Origin: Parietaria judaica
Taxonomy: Eukaryota; Streptophyta; Magnoliopsida; Rosales; Urticaceae
DNA: 64,000 nt
Reading direction: 5' to 3'
Assembly: GCA_954871525.1 (NCBI GenBank)
Contig: OX940862.1
Location: 11,552,501-11,616,500 of the forward strand
Made by a program: the position numbers and the translations under genes. This document shows, one piece after another, positions 11,214-23,020 of this stretch. A model generated the notes under the pieces. The model had not been told where the DNA came from. It searched no databases and worked only from the letters and a program-made list of their open reading frames with translations. Position 1 is the first letter of the stretch. Every line of letters begins with the position of its first letter.

Positions 11214-13809
11214 ATGGCTTCTTCGGCCTCAGCCACGAGAGCTGGTTTTGCAACAAAATCATCACCCCAAAATGACTCTGTTGTGTCTGCAGATTGGCTC
11301 CACTCCAACCTAAAGAACCCGGACATCAAGGTACCTTTTATTTCCTTCCTCCTATCGTGTAAACCCACCTAATTCTTTTTAATGGATGACATTTTTACTT
11401 GTATCATCTGTCTCTGACTGTTTTCCCAGGTGTTGGATGCTTCATGGTATATGCCTGCCGAGCTGCGGAATCCGATTCAAGAGTACCAGGTTCGCCGTTC
11501 TTCTGATTAGAAACAAATGAAAGTGTTTGTCTACCTTGTTTCTAGTATGCTTTAAGAACTTAGAAGTACAATCAGCTCTGAGTCATTTGAATCTTTGCAG
11601 GTTGCTCATATTCCCGGTGCTCTATTTTTTGACATTGATGGGATTTCCGACCGAGCTACAAAGGTGAGATGGGTTTTCCTTCTATGGACCCAACGCAAAA
11701 GTTTCTTGGAGGACAATTTTAATTGAAAAAAAAATAAGTTTAGCATCATAACGTCTCATTGTCTAAATTGCGTTTACTGCACCAGTTACCGCACATGTTG
11801 CCATCAGAGGAAGCCTTCGGTGCTGCAGCTTCTGCTCTCGGCATAGAAAACAAAGATAATGTGGTTGTGTATGACGGAAAGGGAATTTTCAGCGCAGCAC
11901 GTGTTTGGTGGTGAGTCTTTTCAAGTCATTATTATAAAATACTTCATGCCGTTGTTGGCTCTCTATTTTTTTGGATTTGTATGTCCTATCCTGATAGGTT
12001 TCATTTGTTTTGAATTATAGTATTGTGTTATTTACATTTTAAGTATTAGTTGGTTATTTCTGGTAAGTAGCAATAAGGGAAAGATTACGAAACCCCAAAT
12101 CTCCATAATCGTAGTGACGCCTAGGCTTTTGTACCGTGGTAATACATTGTGGTTATTGTTGATTGAATAAAGTATCCGGTATTCAGCTCTTTGGTGAATA
12201 CCGTGGGTGGGTATACTTGTTATTTATGCTTCTTTTTCATACCATATTGCTAGGATGTTTCGAGTGTTTGGGCATGACAGAGTTTGGGTGTTGGACGGTG
12301 GGCTTCCGATGTGGCGAGCCTCGGGGTATGATGTGGAATCCAGTGCGTCAGGTGATGCCATTTTGAAAGCCAGTGCTGCCACTGAAGCCGTAGAGAGAGT
12401 CTATCAGGGACAAGTGGTATCTTCTAAAACAAAAATTGCATCCCAAGATACTTCTATTATAATTATTATTTATTTAGTTCGTCGTGGAACTTGTCTTTCA
12501 TCGTGCAGATTGGGCCAACTACTTTCAGAACAGAGTTCAGGCCAGATCTTGTCTGGAGTCTTGAGCAGGTTGGTTTTCTCTTCTTCGAAATTATCTTCTT
12601 TCAATCAAAGATTGCCCAAAATTTCAATTTTTAGGAGGCAATCATGATAAGGCCTATGGCTTTTGTAATGCAAGCCTTGCATAATGGCATTCTGGTCCTC
12701 GCATCTTTTAATGTTTTCAACATGACAGACTTTCACTGAATTTTGGATTGGTTTCTCGGAACTGAAGATTTGAGATTAGTATTAATACATGATGGCTATG
12801 AGCCTATAATAACTCGTTCAGTATTTGACGCGTAAAAAGAAAAATACTTTGCAAGATCTTATATGGTTTTATATGCTCACTTTCTTACAAAAGGATACGA
12901 GTTTTGCATTGAATTCGACATCAAGTGATTTCTATTTTTTTTTCTTTTTCAAATAGCGAGAATCGATTTTATATTTTATTTTACTTAAAAAAAATCTACA
13001 TCTTATTGTGCTTGATTTATTTTGAAATATGTATCAGATAAGGAAAAATATAGATGACAAGACATACCAACAAGTAGATGCGAGATCAAAGGCGAGGTAA
13101 TTTGTATTCTTTGTAATTTACAACTATATATTTGTAGTTGTTGATAAAGTCAACATGTCTGACTTTGGTGGTCCAGGTTCGATGGAACCGCAGAAGAGCC
13201 TCGGAAGGGTATAAGAAGTGGTCATGTTCCCGGCAGCAAGTGCCTACCTTTCCCTCAGGTCCCACTTTCCTAACTCAACTTTGTTTAGTAAATTTGGCGA
13301 AATTGATTGTATGGCATGTTTTCAAAACCCGTCGAAGATGTGAAGACAAATGAGTGATTTTTATGTGCAGGTGTTGGACTCGTCTCAGTCCCTGCTGAAC
13401 GGTGATGAGCTGAAGCGGCAGTTTGACGAAGCCGGTAGGTGTTCCTCTTTACCAAATTATCTCCGTTATATGTTTTCGATAAGATCCTGATCCTCTCTAC
13501 CAAACTATCTCCGTTATATGTCTTTGATGAGATCCTGATGCTGTTTTGCAGGCGTCTCGCTGGGAAAGCCAGTCGTGACTTCATGTGGCACCGGAGTTAC
13601 AGCTTGCATTCTAGCTCTGGTACACCTTTCTCCCTCACCCAGTCATACAGAATAAAATCAGGGTTTCTCTTGAGTTGAACATGAACAAGTGTTCGATGGT
13701 TTTGTAGGGACTTCACCGGCTAGGAAAGTCGGACGTTGCGGTGTACGATGGATCATGGACGGAGTGGGGAGCGCATCCGGACACACCTGTCGATACAAAG
13801 AAAAATTGA
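11214..13809 (+). CDS. Thiosulfate/3-mercaptopyruvate sulfurtransferase (STR1/STR2-like)
   Basis: Two-domain rhodanese that transfers sulfane sulfur from 3-mercaptopyruvate or thiosulfate to acceptors such as cyanide or thioredoxin. Coding exons are 11214-11330, 11430-11489, 11601-11663, 11786-11910, 12254-12416, 12509-12568, 13038-13096, 13177-13258, 13371-13434, 13552-13619 and 13708-13809, giving 320 residues. The first rhodanese domain carries [20 protein letters not shown] and VWVLDGGLP. The second has the catalytic loop CGTGVTA, with GSWTEWG near the end. I start at the first AUG ([11 protein letters not shown]). In-frame open sequence continues upstream across 11154-11213 and a first exon ending at 10799, and reads like a mitochondrial transit peptide (SILARGLFHSFPRNP) but has no AUG. 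With that exon the length would be about 367, near the roughly 380 of mitochondrial STR1. Either the product is cytosolic, initiation is non-AUG at the GTG at 10719, or a further upstream exon exists. Confidence 0.9.
13450..13541. repeat. Tandem duplication inside a sulfurtransferase intron
   Basis: Two diverged copies of about 45-49 bases (taccaaattatctccgttat and taccaaactatctccgttat, each continuing to gatcctgat) lie back to back in the intron before the catalytic-loop exon. Both are intronic, so coding is unaffected. Confidence 0.75.
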
Positions 13810-15124
13810 GAAACAAAGGAGTTTGCTTGTAATTATCGAAGATGAGGATCAGTTTGGCTCAATTGTTGAAGTGTTTCTCATTTTATAAATCAGTCAATAA
13901 GATTGCAATGAGTTATTAAAGATCTTGAAACAATTCTTTTAATAGTATTTGAAGCACTCAGTATATAACCAGGGGCGGACCTAGGTGTAATCGGGGGTAG
14001 CTCATGTCACCCCATCTTTTTTCTCACTTAGTTTAACGATAGTTAGAAGCTCATAGCAATGTCACCCCCAAGTTTTTTTTTTTTCTCACTTATAACGATA
14101 GTTCCATGGAGATACAGAGCTTTGTTTGTCCATTTTTGCTTGTGGGTTGTGGAGAACTCATCGCCATGGGAGATAAAGAGCTTTGTTTCTCCATATTTGC
14201 TTGTGGGCTGAGAAAGAGAAAGGGTTTAGACAGGAAAGCAATAGTGGCGGGCCCACATTATAGTTTATGTTAATTAAATTGGTAGGATCTACATTTACTT
14301 GCTCGTTTGATATCCTTTTATTATCATGTTACTTGTCTTGTCTTCTAATTGTATTGTTATTTACTTTGTTATTTTTCAATCAATAGTTTTGAAAATAGAA
14401 AACCTAAAAAACATAAGAATAAACGGACTTAGAATTATTAACATGTCATTTTTTATGTTAAGTTTTATTTATATATTATATTATTATATAAAGTAAAAAA
14501 GAAGAAGATACTTTTAGTTTATTACAAATTCTCAAAATAGTTATTTTTGAACGAGAATAATCATAAATTTCGTAAGCAAATTGTCTTAAAACGACAATAT
14601 TTAAATTATAAAATCAAGGTTGGCTTTGTAGTAGCCTATAGAGAATAAAAGTAACTCACATCGTGGGCAAGAGATGTCGTATAAAGATAATGTAAAATAG
14701 TGATATTTTGTTATACATTGTTATTAGGGTTCTTAAGGGTAATAGCCAATCTTGAAAGTGGGTTTAGCAAAATAGCCAAACTTTTGTTAATTTTGTAAAC
14801 TAGCCAATTAACCATTTAAGTGAATTTCTAATTACATTATTACCTTTAATAATTAAAAACGAAATTAAAAATAAATACAAATTAACCACGTAATTTGTGG
14901 GTTATTAATCTGAAAAAATCAATGACATTAATTATGAATAATTATATTAATTAAAAATTTATTTATTTTCATTAATTAAAAATATTGCTATTAATTGAAA
15001 TAGCTATAAATATGGTAACAACCAAAACCAAACATTTTTTTATATATAATTCAAATTTTAAATTCAAAAACTTTATATAATTTTCGGATTTATTTTTTTT
15101 CAAAAAATATCAACAAATTAAAGA

Positions 15125-15305
15125 CGCGAATTAACGTAAATCAACAACGAATCATAATAAATTAACATCGAATTAACGTAAATTAACAACGAATTTACAA
15201 TGAATTAACAACAAATTTACGTTAATTTACGTAAATTAACAACAAATTTACAATGAATTAACAACGAATTTACGTTAATTCGTAAATTAACAACGAATCA
15301 ACGTA
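15125..15305. repeat. Degenerate AT-rich minisatellite inside the Pack-MULE
   Basis: Repeated units of the form aattaacaacgaatttacgt, in variable length and order, run directly up to the captured GC-rich block. Purely non-coding. Confidence 0.7.
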
Positions 15306-15668
15306 ATCTCATCGTCGTTGGAGGCGCCGGAGCCGGCGGTGCTGCTCCCCCCTCGGAGACGGGGATCCCAACAGCCTAAAAAAAGGGTCTTGCCCTCGGC
15401 GCTCCCTTCCTCATCCTCGCCGGAATCGTCGTTGTCGTCGGCCAAGTCCTCGTAGAACCCGACGAGCTCGTTGTCGGGCTGCAACGCAGCGTTGGGGGAG
15501 GATCTGGGTGGGGCTTGGGCGGCGTCTCGCAGATGCAGTCGTCGTCACGGTGGAAGAAATGGACGGAGGTGATCTCGGTGTCGGCGAAGCTCACCCGGCG
15601 AGCGCGCTTCCTCTCGATGCGCAGGGACCTTCGCTGCGAGGGATCTCGTCGGGGACCTTCGACGCCAT
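15290..15668 (-). pseudogene. Captured, frame-shifted fragment resembling the N-terminus of plant KNL1
   Basis: Read on the minus strand from an ATG at 15668 (MASKVPDEIP), coding similarity passes through three frames. Segments are MASKVPDEIPRSEGP; then RKRARRVSFADTEITSVHFF followed by HRDDD...ETPP; then NELVGFYEDLADDNDDSGED and GSSTAGSGASNDDE. RVSF is the PP1-docking motif of KNL1/Spc105 kinetochore proteins, and the order RVSF, ITSVH.F.RD, acidic GF..DL, STAGSATSND matches what I recall of plant KNL1 N-termini. At least two frameshifts separate the pieces, so it is a broken copy. The family call rests on memory and needs a search. Confidence 0.6.
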
Positions 15669-15855
15669 GGATTGCTCGGAGAAGATGAACATGGCCATGG
15701 CGATGGGCAGCAGAGACAGGGACCGAGATCGCGAGCTTCTCATCCCCGTCGCCGACTCCGCCTCCGCCCATGGCGCCGCCGCCGAGCCCTCCTCCTCCTC
15801 CTCCTCCTCTTCCTTCTCCCGTTTGGGTTGTGGGCGAATCCTCGAAGCCTCGAAG

Positions 15856-15896
<41 letters not shown>

Positions 15897-16278
15897 ATCG
15901 ATGGAAATATTCAAATTGGCTATTAAATTCTTAAATTTGTGCATAATTAATTAAGCTTGATTTGTGCTGATTTTTTTTAATTAATTACGAAAATTATAAT
16001 TAAAATGTTTAATTAAAGGGTATTATAGAGATAAAAAAATGTTATTAAAAGGCCACCTCATGTTAATTGGCTAGTTTATAAAATTAACTAAAGTTTGGCT
16101 ATTTTGCTAATCGTATGTTTCAATTTGGCTATTTGGTGCAATTTCTCTTGTTATTAAATAAATAAAATAAAAGTAATGTATGTTTGCAATAATTAATTTT
16201 TTTATAAAACGTTATACTTTGTTCTATTTATACTCCGTCACCCCGGCTTCAATTCTTGGGTCCGCCCCTGTATATAAC

Positions 16279-18130
16279 AAAACACGTCCCTATTTCAACA
16301 CGGTAATATAATTATTACTGGACATAGGAAATGAGAGAATCAACACCTGATGATGATTACCATAATCAACAGCTGATTGGGTTGCATCGAATGTCTCTTT
16401 ATACTCAGGAAAGTCTATACTTGAACTGACAGTCTAGTGCTCATTTCATATCATTTATTCACAATTGTTACAGTTATAATTTTTCTCAACGGATTCCATT
16501 TTTCTTCTTCTTCTTCTTGATTCGTTTTGGACTAGACTCAAGGAAAGGGAATATATGATGAGCTACATGGTTGGCAATGCATCTGTTATATAATATCTAC
16601 TTTCTTTCCACGTTTAGCTTTTATATTCTTGAGCTTATTAATAATATTTGTTTTCGACTCATTTATATTATCCACGACCTATCCATAACACTATACACAT
16701 GCATAAATGTTGACCATGTCTCTACGTGCAAACAACGACCTTTCCATTTGTAAACATATTTGGAGTTGTCAAATAACCATAGCTACCCAATTATGTATAA
16801 TATAAGTATTAGGTTTTTATTATTAATATTAATATTTACACTAATCAAATTTCATAGCTTCTTTTGCACTTAGCTATTCGTCAATATTCTCTAGGCTTGA
16901 AAAATAAGTGTTTACATAATTAATTTCAAGACTATAAGAAAGGATCAAAGAAAAATATATTGTCATTTATATCAACAGGTCAGGTCATGAAGCTTCGTGG
17001 GGCGGTTTTTTGCATAACTTTGATAATTTATTTGACTTATTTCATGACATTTTCCTATCTTAATCACAAAATTATAATTAAAAAAATTAGCTATTATTTT
17101 TATATGAGGGCATATAAAAATAAAAATAAAAAACTGCTTCGCTAGCTGACAGAGGTATATATGACACAAAAGTGTTGGCTGTTACGAAAATAAAATTCTC
17201 AACATATCACTCGAATCTAGATAATGCTACATATTATATTGATATATTTATACATGTAACACGTGCAGCTCTATAATTAGAAAGAAAAATAATAATAATC
17301 GAAACGACAAGTGCTGATCGATTCTGATACAGTAGCTTGAGTAATATTATAATAAATAAAATTATGGGCATTTTATTTTCATCAAATTATTCAGTGGAGA
17401 GTAACCAATATTATTTTTTTAAGTCTTTTATTAATGGAGGGACAGTCCTCGCTCCTATCTATGCATGCCTAACATATACCTTCAATTTCCTTATTTGACA
17501 AAGTCAATAGAAATTGGATACTAGATTAATCCAGCGTCTAATTTTTAGGAATATCCAACCTATAATAGTTAACACCCATTATTCATTAATGGTACGTACG
17601 TAATATATATAGTCAACGAAAGATGTATGATATTCCAATCACAATACATAATTTGTAAGAAGATACGATTAATTACCAATGATTTACATAATTTGTATAT
17701 ATATTGGGAGAAGAAGAAGATGGTGATAGATCACTAAAATGTAGTATTAGAGCATGCATTGCCTTTTACTCTTTGAATTGCGTGGAAGCTACTTATACTA
17801 TATGGATTAATGGGTGAGAGAGACTGCATCATCAAATCGAAGCAATGATCTAAACCATGACGCCTCTGCAAAAGGAAAACCCAAACCCTAGAGTCAGTCG
17901 GTGAAAAGCCAGCCATATCATCAGTAGCTAGTAATACTACAGACAAAGAAACAGATAATGGCGTGCTCACAGCCCATCAAATTATTTAATTAATCTACAC
18001 CTCAAACCTCTCTCTCTCTCTCTCTCTCTCTCTCCTCCATATATATATATAGAGAGACCCTCCTTCTCTACTCCCTCAAACCACTCACCTCTCTCTCTCT
18101 CTCAGTAATTGCATTGCATATTTGCTTGGG
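16279..18130. other. Intergenic upstream of the PIP2 aquaporin
   Basis: AT-rich sequence with no supported gene; short open frames at 16571-17169 have no recognisable product. It contains the PIP2 promoter and leader, including the CT microsatellite and TATA box listed separately. Confidence 0.55.
18009..18052 (+). promoter_or_regulatory. CT microsatellite and TATA box of the PIP2 gene
   Basis: A (TC)n tract at 18009-18034 abuts a (TA)n TATA box at about 18040-18051. A second CT-rich run lies in the leader at about 18090-18103. The box is about 80 bases before the ATG, a normal spacing for a plant leader. Core-promoter pyrimidine patches of this kind are common in highly expressed plant genes. 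Confidence 0.6.
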
Positions 18131-20171
18131 ATGGCCAAAGACATGGAGGGTTCTTCCACCTTGACCAAGGACTACCACGACCCGCCTCCCGCGGCGCTGC
18201 TCGACGTGGCCGAGCTCGCCAAGTGGTCCTTCTACCGCGCCCTCATCGCCGAGTTCGTCGCCACCTTGCTCTTCCTCTACGTCACCGTCCTCACCGTCAT
18301 CGGCTACAGCCACCAGACCGACCCCAAGCTCACTCCCGACGCCTGCGGCGGCGTCGGCATCCTCGGCATCGCCTGGGCCTTCGGCGGCATGATCTTCGTC
18401 CTCGTCTACTGCACCGCCGGCATTTCCGGTACATGACCTATATTATATATACATACACATTATTATTCATGATAGTTACTGACGAAGTGTGTGATGTGGA
18501 TCAGGGGGGCACATCAACCCGGCGGTGACATTCGGGCTGTTGCTGGCGCGGAAGGTGTCGCTGATAAGAGCCGTGATGTACATGGTGGCGCAGTGCCTGG
18601 GCGCCATCGCCGGCGTGGGGCTCGTGAAGGCCTTCCAGAGCGCGTACTACGACAGGTACGGCGGCGGAGCCAACGTGCTCCAGGACGGCTACTCCTCGGG
18701 GGTGGGGTTGGCAGCGGAGATCATCGGGACCTTCGTGCTCGTCTACACCGTCTTCTCCGCCACCGACCCCAAGAGAGTGGCTCGTGACTCCCACGTTCCG
18801 GTAACTATCACAAATTTCCTTGCTTCAATATATATTTTATAGGTTCAAATACAATCAATTTGTGTTATACTTGAACTTGAACATTTCAAACACTAAATTC
18901 AAACACTACTTCAAAAACAAAAAAAAAAATTGGTTTGATCGTTTTCACTTGTATATATTTCCATCACGTGATTTTGTTTGGTGAGAAAATACAAACAAGG
19001 AAGCTATATTTTGTTGTGATCTTATTTCTTGGCTTTGTCATGCGCGCAAATTAGACACGTGCACGTGACTCAGCCAAATCTTTTTATTTTTATTTCTATA
19101 GAGATTATAGAAAATTGATGGATGGTTTTACATATATTTTTACCATTGTTTTTGCAAATTAATTAAGACCTTGGGAGCTGGGGCGAATCTGAGTGGATTA
19201 ATTTATGTTATGTATGTATCTTATTCAGTTTTTAATTTATTTATTTATCTCTTAGCTTAGTTAGCTATTCTAATCTTTGAACAAGGCATCGATGTTTGTC
19301 TTTTTCCTTTATTTGCAACAAGTAAAATTTATAACTAGAATCCCACCCTTCCTCGTAAGATGTGTAAATTTTGATATCCGTTTTCCCTACGTTTTTTCCC
19401 TCTTTTTTATCTTCTAGTTCTTTCGGTAGTAATGCCTAATATAGAAAAAAAATTGCTTTTACCCTGTTTTTATTTATTCTGATCAATAAAAGTGGGTATG
19501 CAATCAAATTACTTTATATATACTGATCAACATATTTATAACTAGAATAAATGACATCTAATTTCACTAGTTTAATTAGTTGGGAAAAAAGAACTTCTTC
19601 TCTTTAACCTAGCTAATAATTTACTGTTCATGATATCTATTCTTTTCTTACTTTGACGTGTTTGAGATATCGATGATGTTGACATGTGTTGTCATCAAGC
19701 AAACAGTCACAGATAACGTCAAAATACTGGTCCTCTTGGCTTGACGTTGGAGACAGCCTGCATTAAATTTTGAGTCACGTTATTTTCCTATTTGAAGAGA
19801 TGTAAAATATGTATGCAGGTATTGGCCCCACTGCCAATAGGGTTCGCAGTATTTATGGTGCACTTAGCCACCATCCCCATCACTGGCACCGGAATCAACC
19901 CTGCAAGGAGCCTCGGAGCAGCTGTCATCCACAACACCGATCAGGCCTGGGATGACCACGTACGTCCTTATATATCATTATACGCAGTATTTGCATTAAC
20001 TGCATTGCATGCATGCTGATTAATCATAATATATATCATCAAATATTGCAGTGGATCTTCTGGGTGGGACCGATGGTTGGGGCAGGCATAGCAGCGTTCT
20101 ACCACCAGTTCATTCTTCGAGCTGGAGCTGTCAAGGCTCTCGGCTCTTTCAGAAGCTCCGGCCACGTCTGA
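18131..20171 (+). CDS. Plasma-membrane intrinsic protein, PIP2-type aquaporin
   Basis: Six-helix water channel of the plasma membrane. Four exons (18131-18428, 18505-18800, 19819-19959, 20052-20171) give 284 residues; three introns at these positions are typical of PIP genes. The short N-terminus (MAKDMEG...KDYHDPPPA) and extended C-terminal tail ([14 protein letters not shown], with phosphorylatable Ser residues) mark PIP2 rather than PIP1. Both NPA boxes are intact ([11 protein letters not shown] near residue 103, [11 protein letters not shown] near 225). The selectivity filter reads F/H/T/R from [14 protein letters not shown] and TGTGINPAR, the water-selective arrangement. The first ATG after the TATA box is used. 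Exon GC content is very high compared with the surrounding DNA. Confidence 0.96.
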
Positions 20172-22192
20172 ACGATCAACTCACCTATGCTAGCTGCTAG
20201 TAATTAATTAATTAATGTCTAAGCGAACTTCCCTTATTTATGAGCCTTCTTTAATTCGTCTTTTTAGCAACTAGCTCCATCAATATAATCATCATGTATA
20301 AGCTTCCAATTGATGCTTAAATTAATAGTCTTCTTCTTCTTTTGCTTTACTTTTGTTGGCGTGCAAAAGAGCATGCTCGTTTTATTCAATAAAATTACTC
20401 ATGATTTATCTAAACTAATGCAGGAAAACTTTTTAAAAATTAATAATGTTGGGACCGCCAAAATTTATAATATATCGAATTATTAATTTACAAAGTTTTA
20501 ATTTTATGATCATTATAGTTATTAAAAAAAATCCTTGTATAGCATGTCAAGAATACTACTAATATGTATCTCTAATCATAACGCATAGTAATTTGAAGAC
20601 GATAGAATTGAATTAGAGCTTGTTTCACACAATGATATAATTTTTGTAACAATCGCTTTGTAATCATTTTTCGTTACATCAAGAAAATACTAACACCGGT
20701 AGTGCTATGCAAAATCTTAGAGATGAAGTAGAAGGGGACATCAATTTCAAGAATAAGTAAATAACTTCATAATCATATATTAAAAACACTATATGATTAG
20801 TTATTTAGTGTAATTTGTCTAGAAGGGGACATCAATTTCAAGAATAAGTAAATAACTTCATAATCATATATTAAAAACACTATATGATTAGTTATTTAGT
20901 GTAATTTGTTTATATAAGGTGGTTTCGTAATTGGTCATGTAATGTTATATATTATTTATAGTCATTTCATAATTAATTATGTAATATTTTTATTTTTATA
21001 TCAAATTGCTAATTTATATATCATATGGGACCTATATACTTCTAAAAAAATTATTATCTAGCAAATTATTAATTTAACTAGTTAGGCACGAGTCGGGACT
21101 AGACAAAATTATTATTTAATCGAAGTTATTAATTTATCGAAGCTATACGGTATTGGTTTTGTTTTTAAGCTCAGAATAAACTTTTTTATATTAATAATCT
21201 TGATTGAGCTATATAGTTTGTCAGTTATCGACTCGAGACTAAGGTGCTAATTAAAATATTCAGATTAAAATACATAATTATTATAGAAATACGTGACTTA
21301 AAATACTCATGTATTTTTTTTTAATTTTTTTTAGATACATGAATATTATTATAAAGCTAGGTGGCTAAAATACTCACATATTTGTATATTTTGTGATAAT
21401 TGAATATTGAAATACTCTAATAAATTGATATATGATTGTCGAGGTAGATGCGGAACTTATTATCATGTTTTCAATCCTGCTCATATTAAAACCCAATAGA
21501 ACTTTATTGAAATCTTAGACCCAGTAAGCTTTTATTTGATCGTTTTACCATTACACGGCAGATAGTTATTGATCGATTATGATCATATATATATATATAG
21601 TGGGTGCGATGATATCACTTGACAGGGAGTCCCACAAACTCACACCTCTTACCAGTTTAGACTATAGAATATACATATACATTGCGTATAGAATTGCATT
21701 CAAAGATTGCTTGACATCATTGTGTCTGCTACGCTTCCTTTTGCACTACAAACACTTGAAACTATATTTCATTTTACGTTGTCATCGACCCAACATCGCA
21801 TCCATAAGAAGACGGACGATCATTACCTAGCTGCTTCCATCGAACCAGTACGTAGTAGTTTCCAATCCATGGCGCCCTTCACCACTCTCTTCTCTCTCCT
21901 CCTCTCTTCCTTCCACTTGTTCTCCTTCCTTTCTTCTGATCCTCAAACGTCGACCAATTATTACTACCCATTTTCATTTTCACCACTCGCCACCTTTGAC
22001 TTTGCTTTTCTTTGATGATTCATGCCACACTAGATATTGGTTGAGTTGTAGAAATAAAGATGTCGTTTTTCTATATACGTCGTTTATATGTTTTTTGTCG
22101 TTCTCCGTTGACGGGTGTAATATCTAAAAAAGTGGAGTTACGAGTGATTTTGGAATTGGGAAAAGCCCCAATTGAGTTGAGAGAGAGAAGAG
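20172..22192. other. Intergenic: PIP2 3' region, tandem duplication, possible tiny ORF
   Basis: AT-rich, with a 91-base direct duplication (listed separately). A 48-codon frame at 21869-22015 (ATG in tccatggcgc) is hydrophobic at its start like a signal peptide, but has no homologue I recognise and lies in a CT-rich stretch. I do not annotate it. The final 100 bases are the leader of the next gene. Confidence 0.55.
20730..20911. repeat. Near-perfect 91-bp tandem duplication
   Basis: The unit starting agaaggggacatcaatttca occurs at 20730-20820 and again immediately at 20821-20911. The copies differ only in the last few bases, so the event is recent. No coding content. Confidence 0.9.
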
Positions 22193-22573
22193 ATGCATCT
22201 GTGGCCTTCGAGGACGATCAGGGAGTCATGGAAGCAGGGGTCCGTGAAGAACGTGGAGCGAATCGTGAGCGAGAAGAGAGCCGCCCGGCGAGCCCTCGAG
22301 CAGAAGCTTCTGGAGGACGACGGCGGTGCTCCTCCTCCCTCCGCTGCTTCCACTTTCCACTCCCTCTGCACGGACATCGTCTTCACCCTCACTTGCTGTC
22401 TCTGCTGCGGAGGTACTTTTCTATTCTATTCTATTACGAACGATTTCTTATCCGATTTCTAGTGTTTTCTTACCAACGAGTTTTTGGGATCTGAGATTTA
22501 ATAGCTTTTGTGATCATTTTGTTTGTTGTTTTCAGCTTGCATGGACGAACTGGAGTTCTACAGCAGCTATTGA
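22193..22573 (+). CDS. Small uncharacterised protein with C-terminal Cys cluster
   Basis: Two exons (22193-22412 and 22536-22573) join in frame to 85 residues. I do not recognise a named family. The first half is basic and helical (SVKNVERIVSEKRAARRALE). A Pro/Ser linker follows, then a hydrophobic, Cys-rich end (CTDIVFTLTCCLCCG, then ACMDELEFYSSY). The CC.CCGAC arrangement could be palmitoylated or act as a short membrane anchor; that is inference. Evidence that it is real: good donor and acceptor, phase agreement, and a short second exon that ends sensibly. The ATG at 22193 is the first in frame. Confidence 0.65.
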
Positions 22574-23020
22574 ATTGAAGTGAAGGCAGCACTAGGAGTA
22601 TATCGATCGCTTGAATCCTATTTCATAAACATTATGTGTACATGCAATTGTTATATTCCCACTCATTTGGTTCTCCTTGGTAGTAAATACTCATCCAAGT
22701 TTGTTTGTAGTAATGGAATTGGAACACAACCTCTATATATGTTAATGTTTTCTTTCTACCTGGCCTGGGTATTATAACTGATGAGAAACAGATTATGAAT
22801 GTGCCAACAAACTCTTCACGCTTTCCTCACTTTCTCTTCACCTTTCCAGTCCAACCAACTGCGTCTGTCTATTTAATGATGACGTTGACCGCACTCACTC
22901 GTCTCGTCTTCTTCATTTTATTTTTACATTCAAATGTAACTGATTCTGAATTCATTATCTCTCTCTCTGTCTCTTCCTATAAACTCACAAACATCGACCT
23001 CATCGCCACCGCCAAAGAGA
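22574..23020. other. Intergenic between the small Cys-rich gene and the hydrolase gene
   Basis: Contains the 3' end of the upstream gene and the promoter and CT-rich leader of the hydrolase. No other feature seen. Confidence 0.55.

Larger units (their letters stand above)
14727..16147. mobile_element. Pack-MULE with captured gene fragment, nested in the hAT element
   Basis: Long terminal inverted repeats of roughly 100 bases: the left reads agggtaatagccaatcttg...caaaatagccaaacttttg, and the complement of the right reads gcaccaaatagccaaattg...caaaatagccaaactttag. The flanks are an exact 9-base direct repeat TTGTTATTA (14718-14726 and 16148-16156). Nine-base target duplication with long TIRs defines Mutator-like elements. 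No transposase is present. Instead a GC-rich block at about 15290-15900 sits in very AT-rich DNA and encodes frame-shifted gene sequence, the hallmark of a Pack-MULE. Confidence 0.87.
13970..16270. mobile_element. Non-autonomous hAT transposon (interrupted by a Pack-MULE)
   Basis: Ends are CAGGGGCGGACCTAGG on the left and the complement of CAGGGGCGGACCCAAG on the right, an inverted pair of about 16 bases. The flanks are an exact 8-base direct repeat TATATAAC (13962-13969 and 16271-16278). Eight-base target duplication and a CAGGGGCGGA terminus fit the hAT superfamily. Outside the nested element only about 880 bases remain and no transposase frame is visible, so it depends on an autonomous relative. 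Confidence 0.88.

Noticed and set aside
21869..22015. 48-codon frame with a hydrophobic start
   Set aside because: It sits in a CT-rich stretch with no homologue I recognise and no splice or promoter support.
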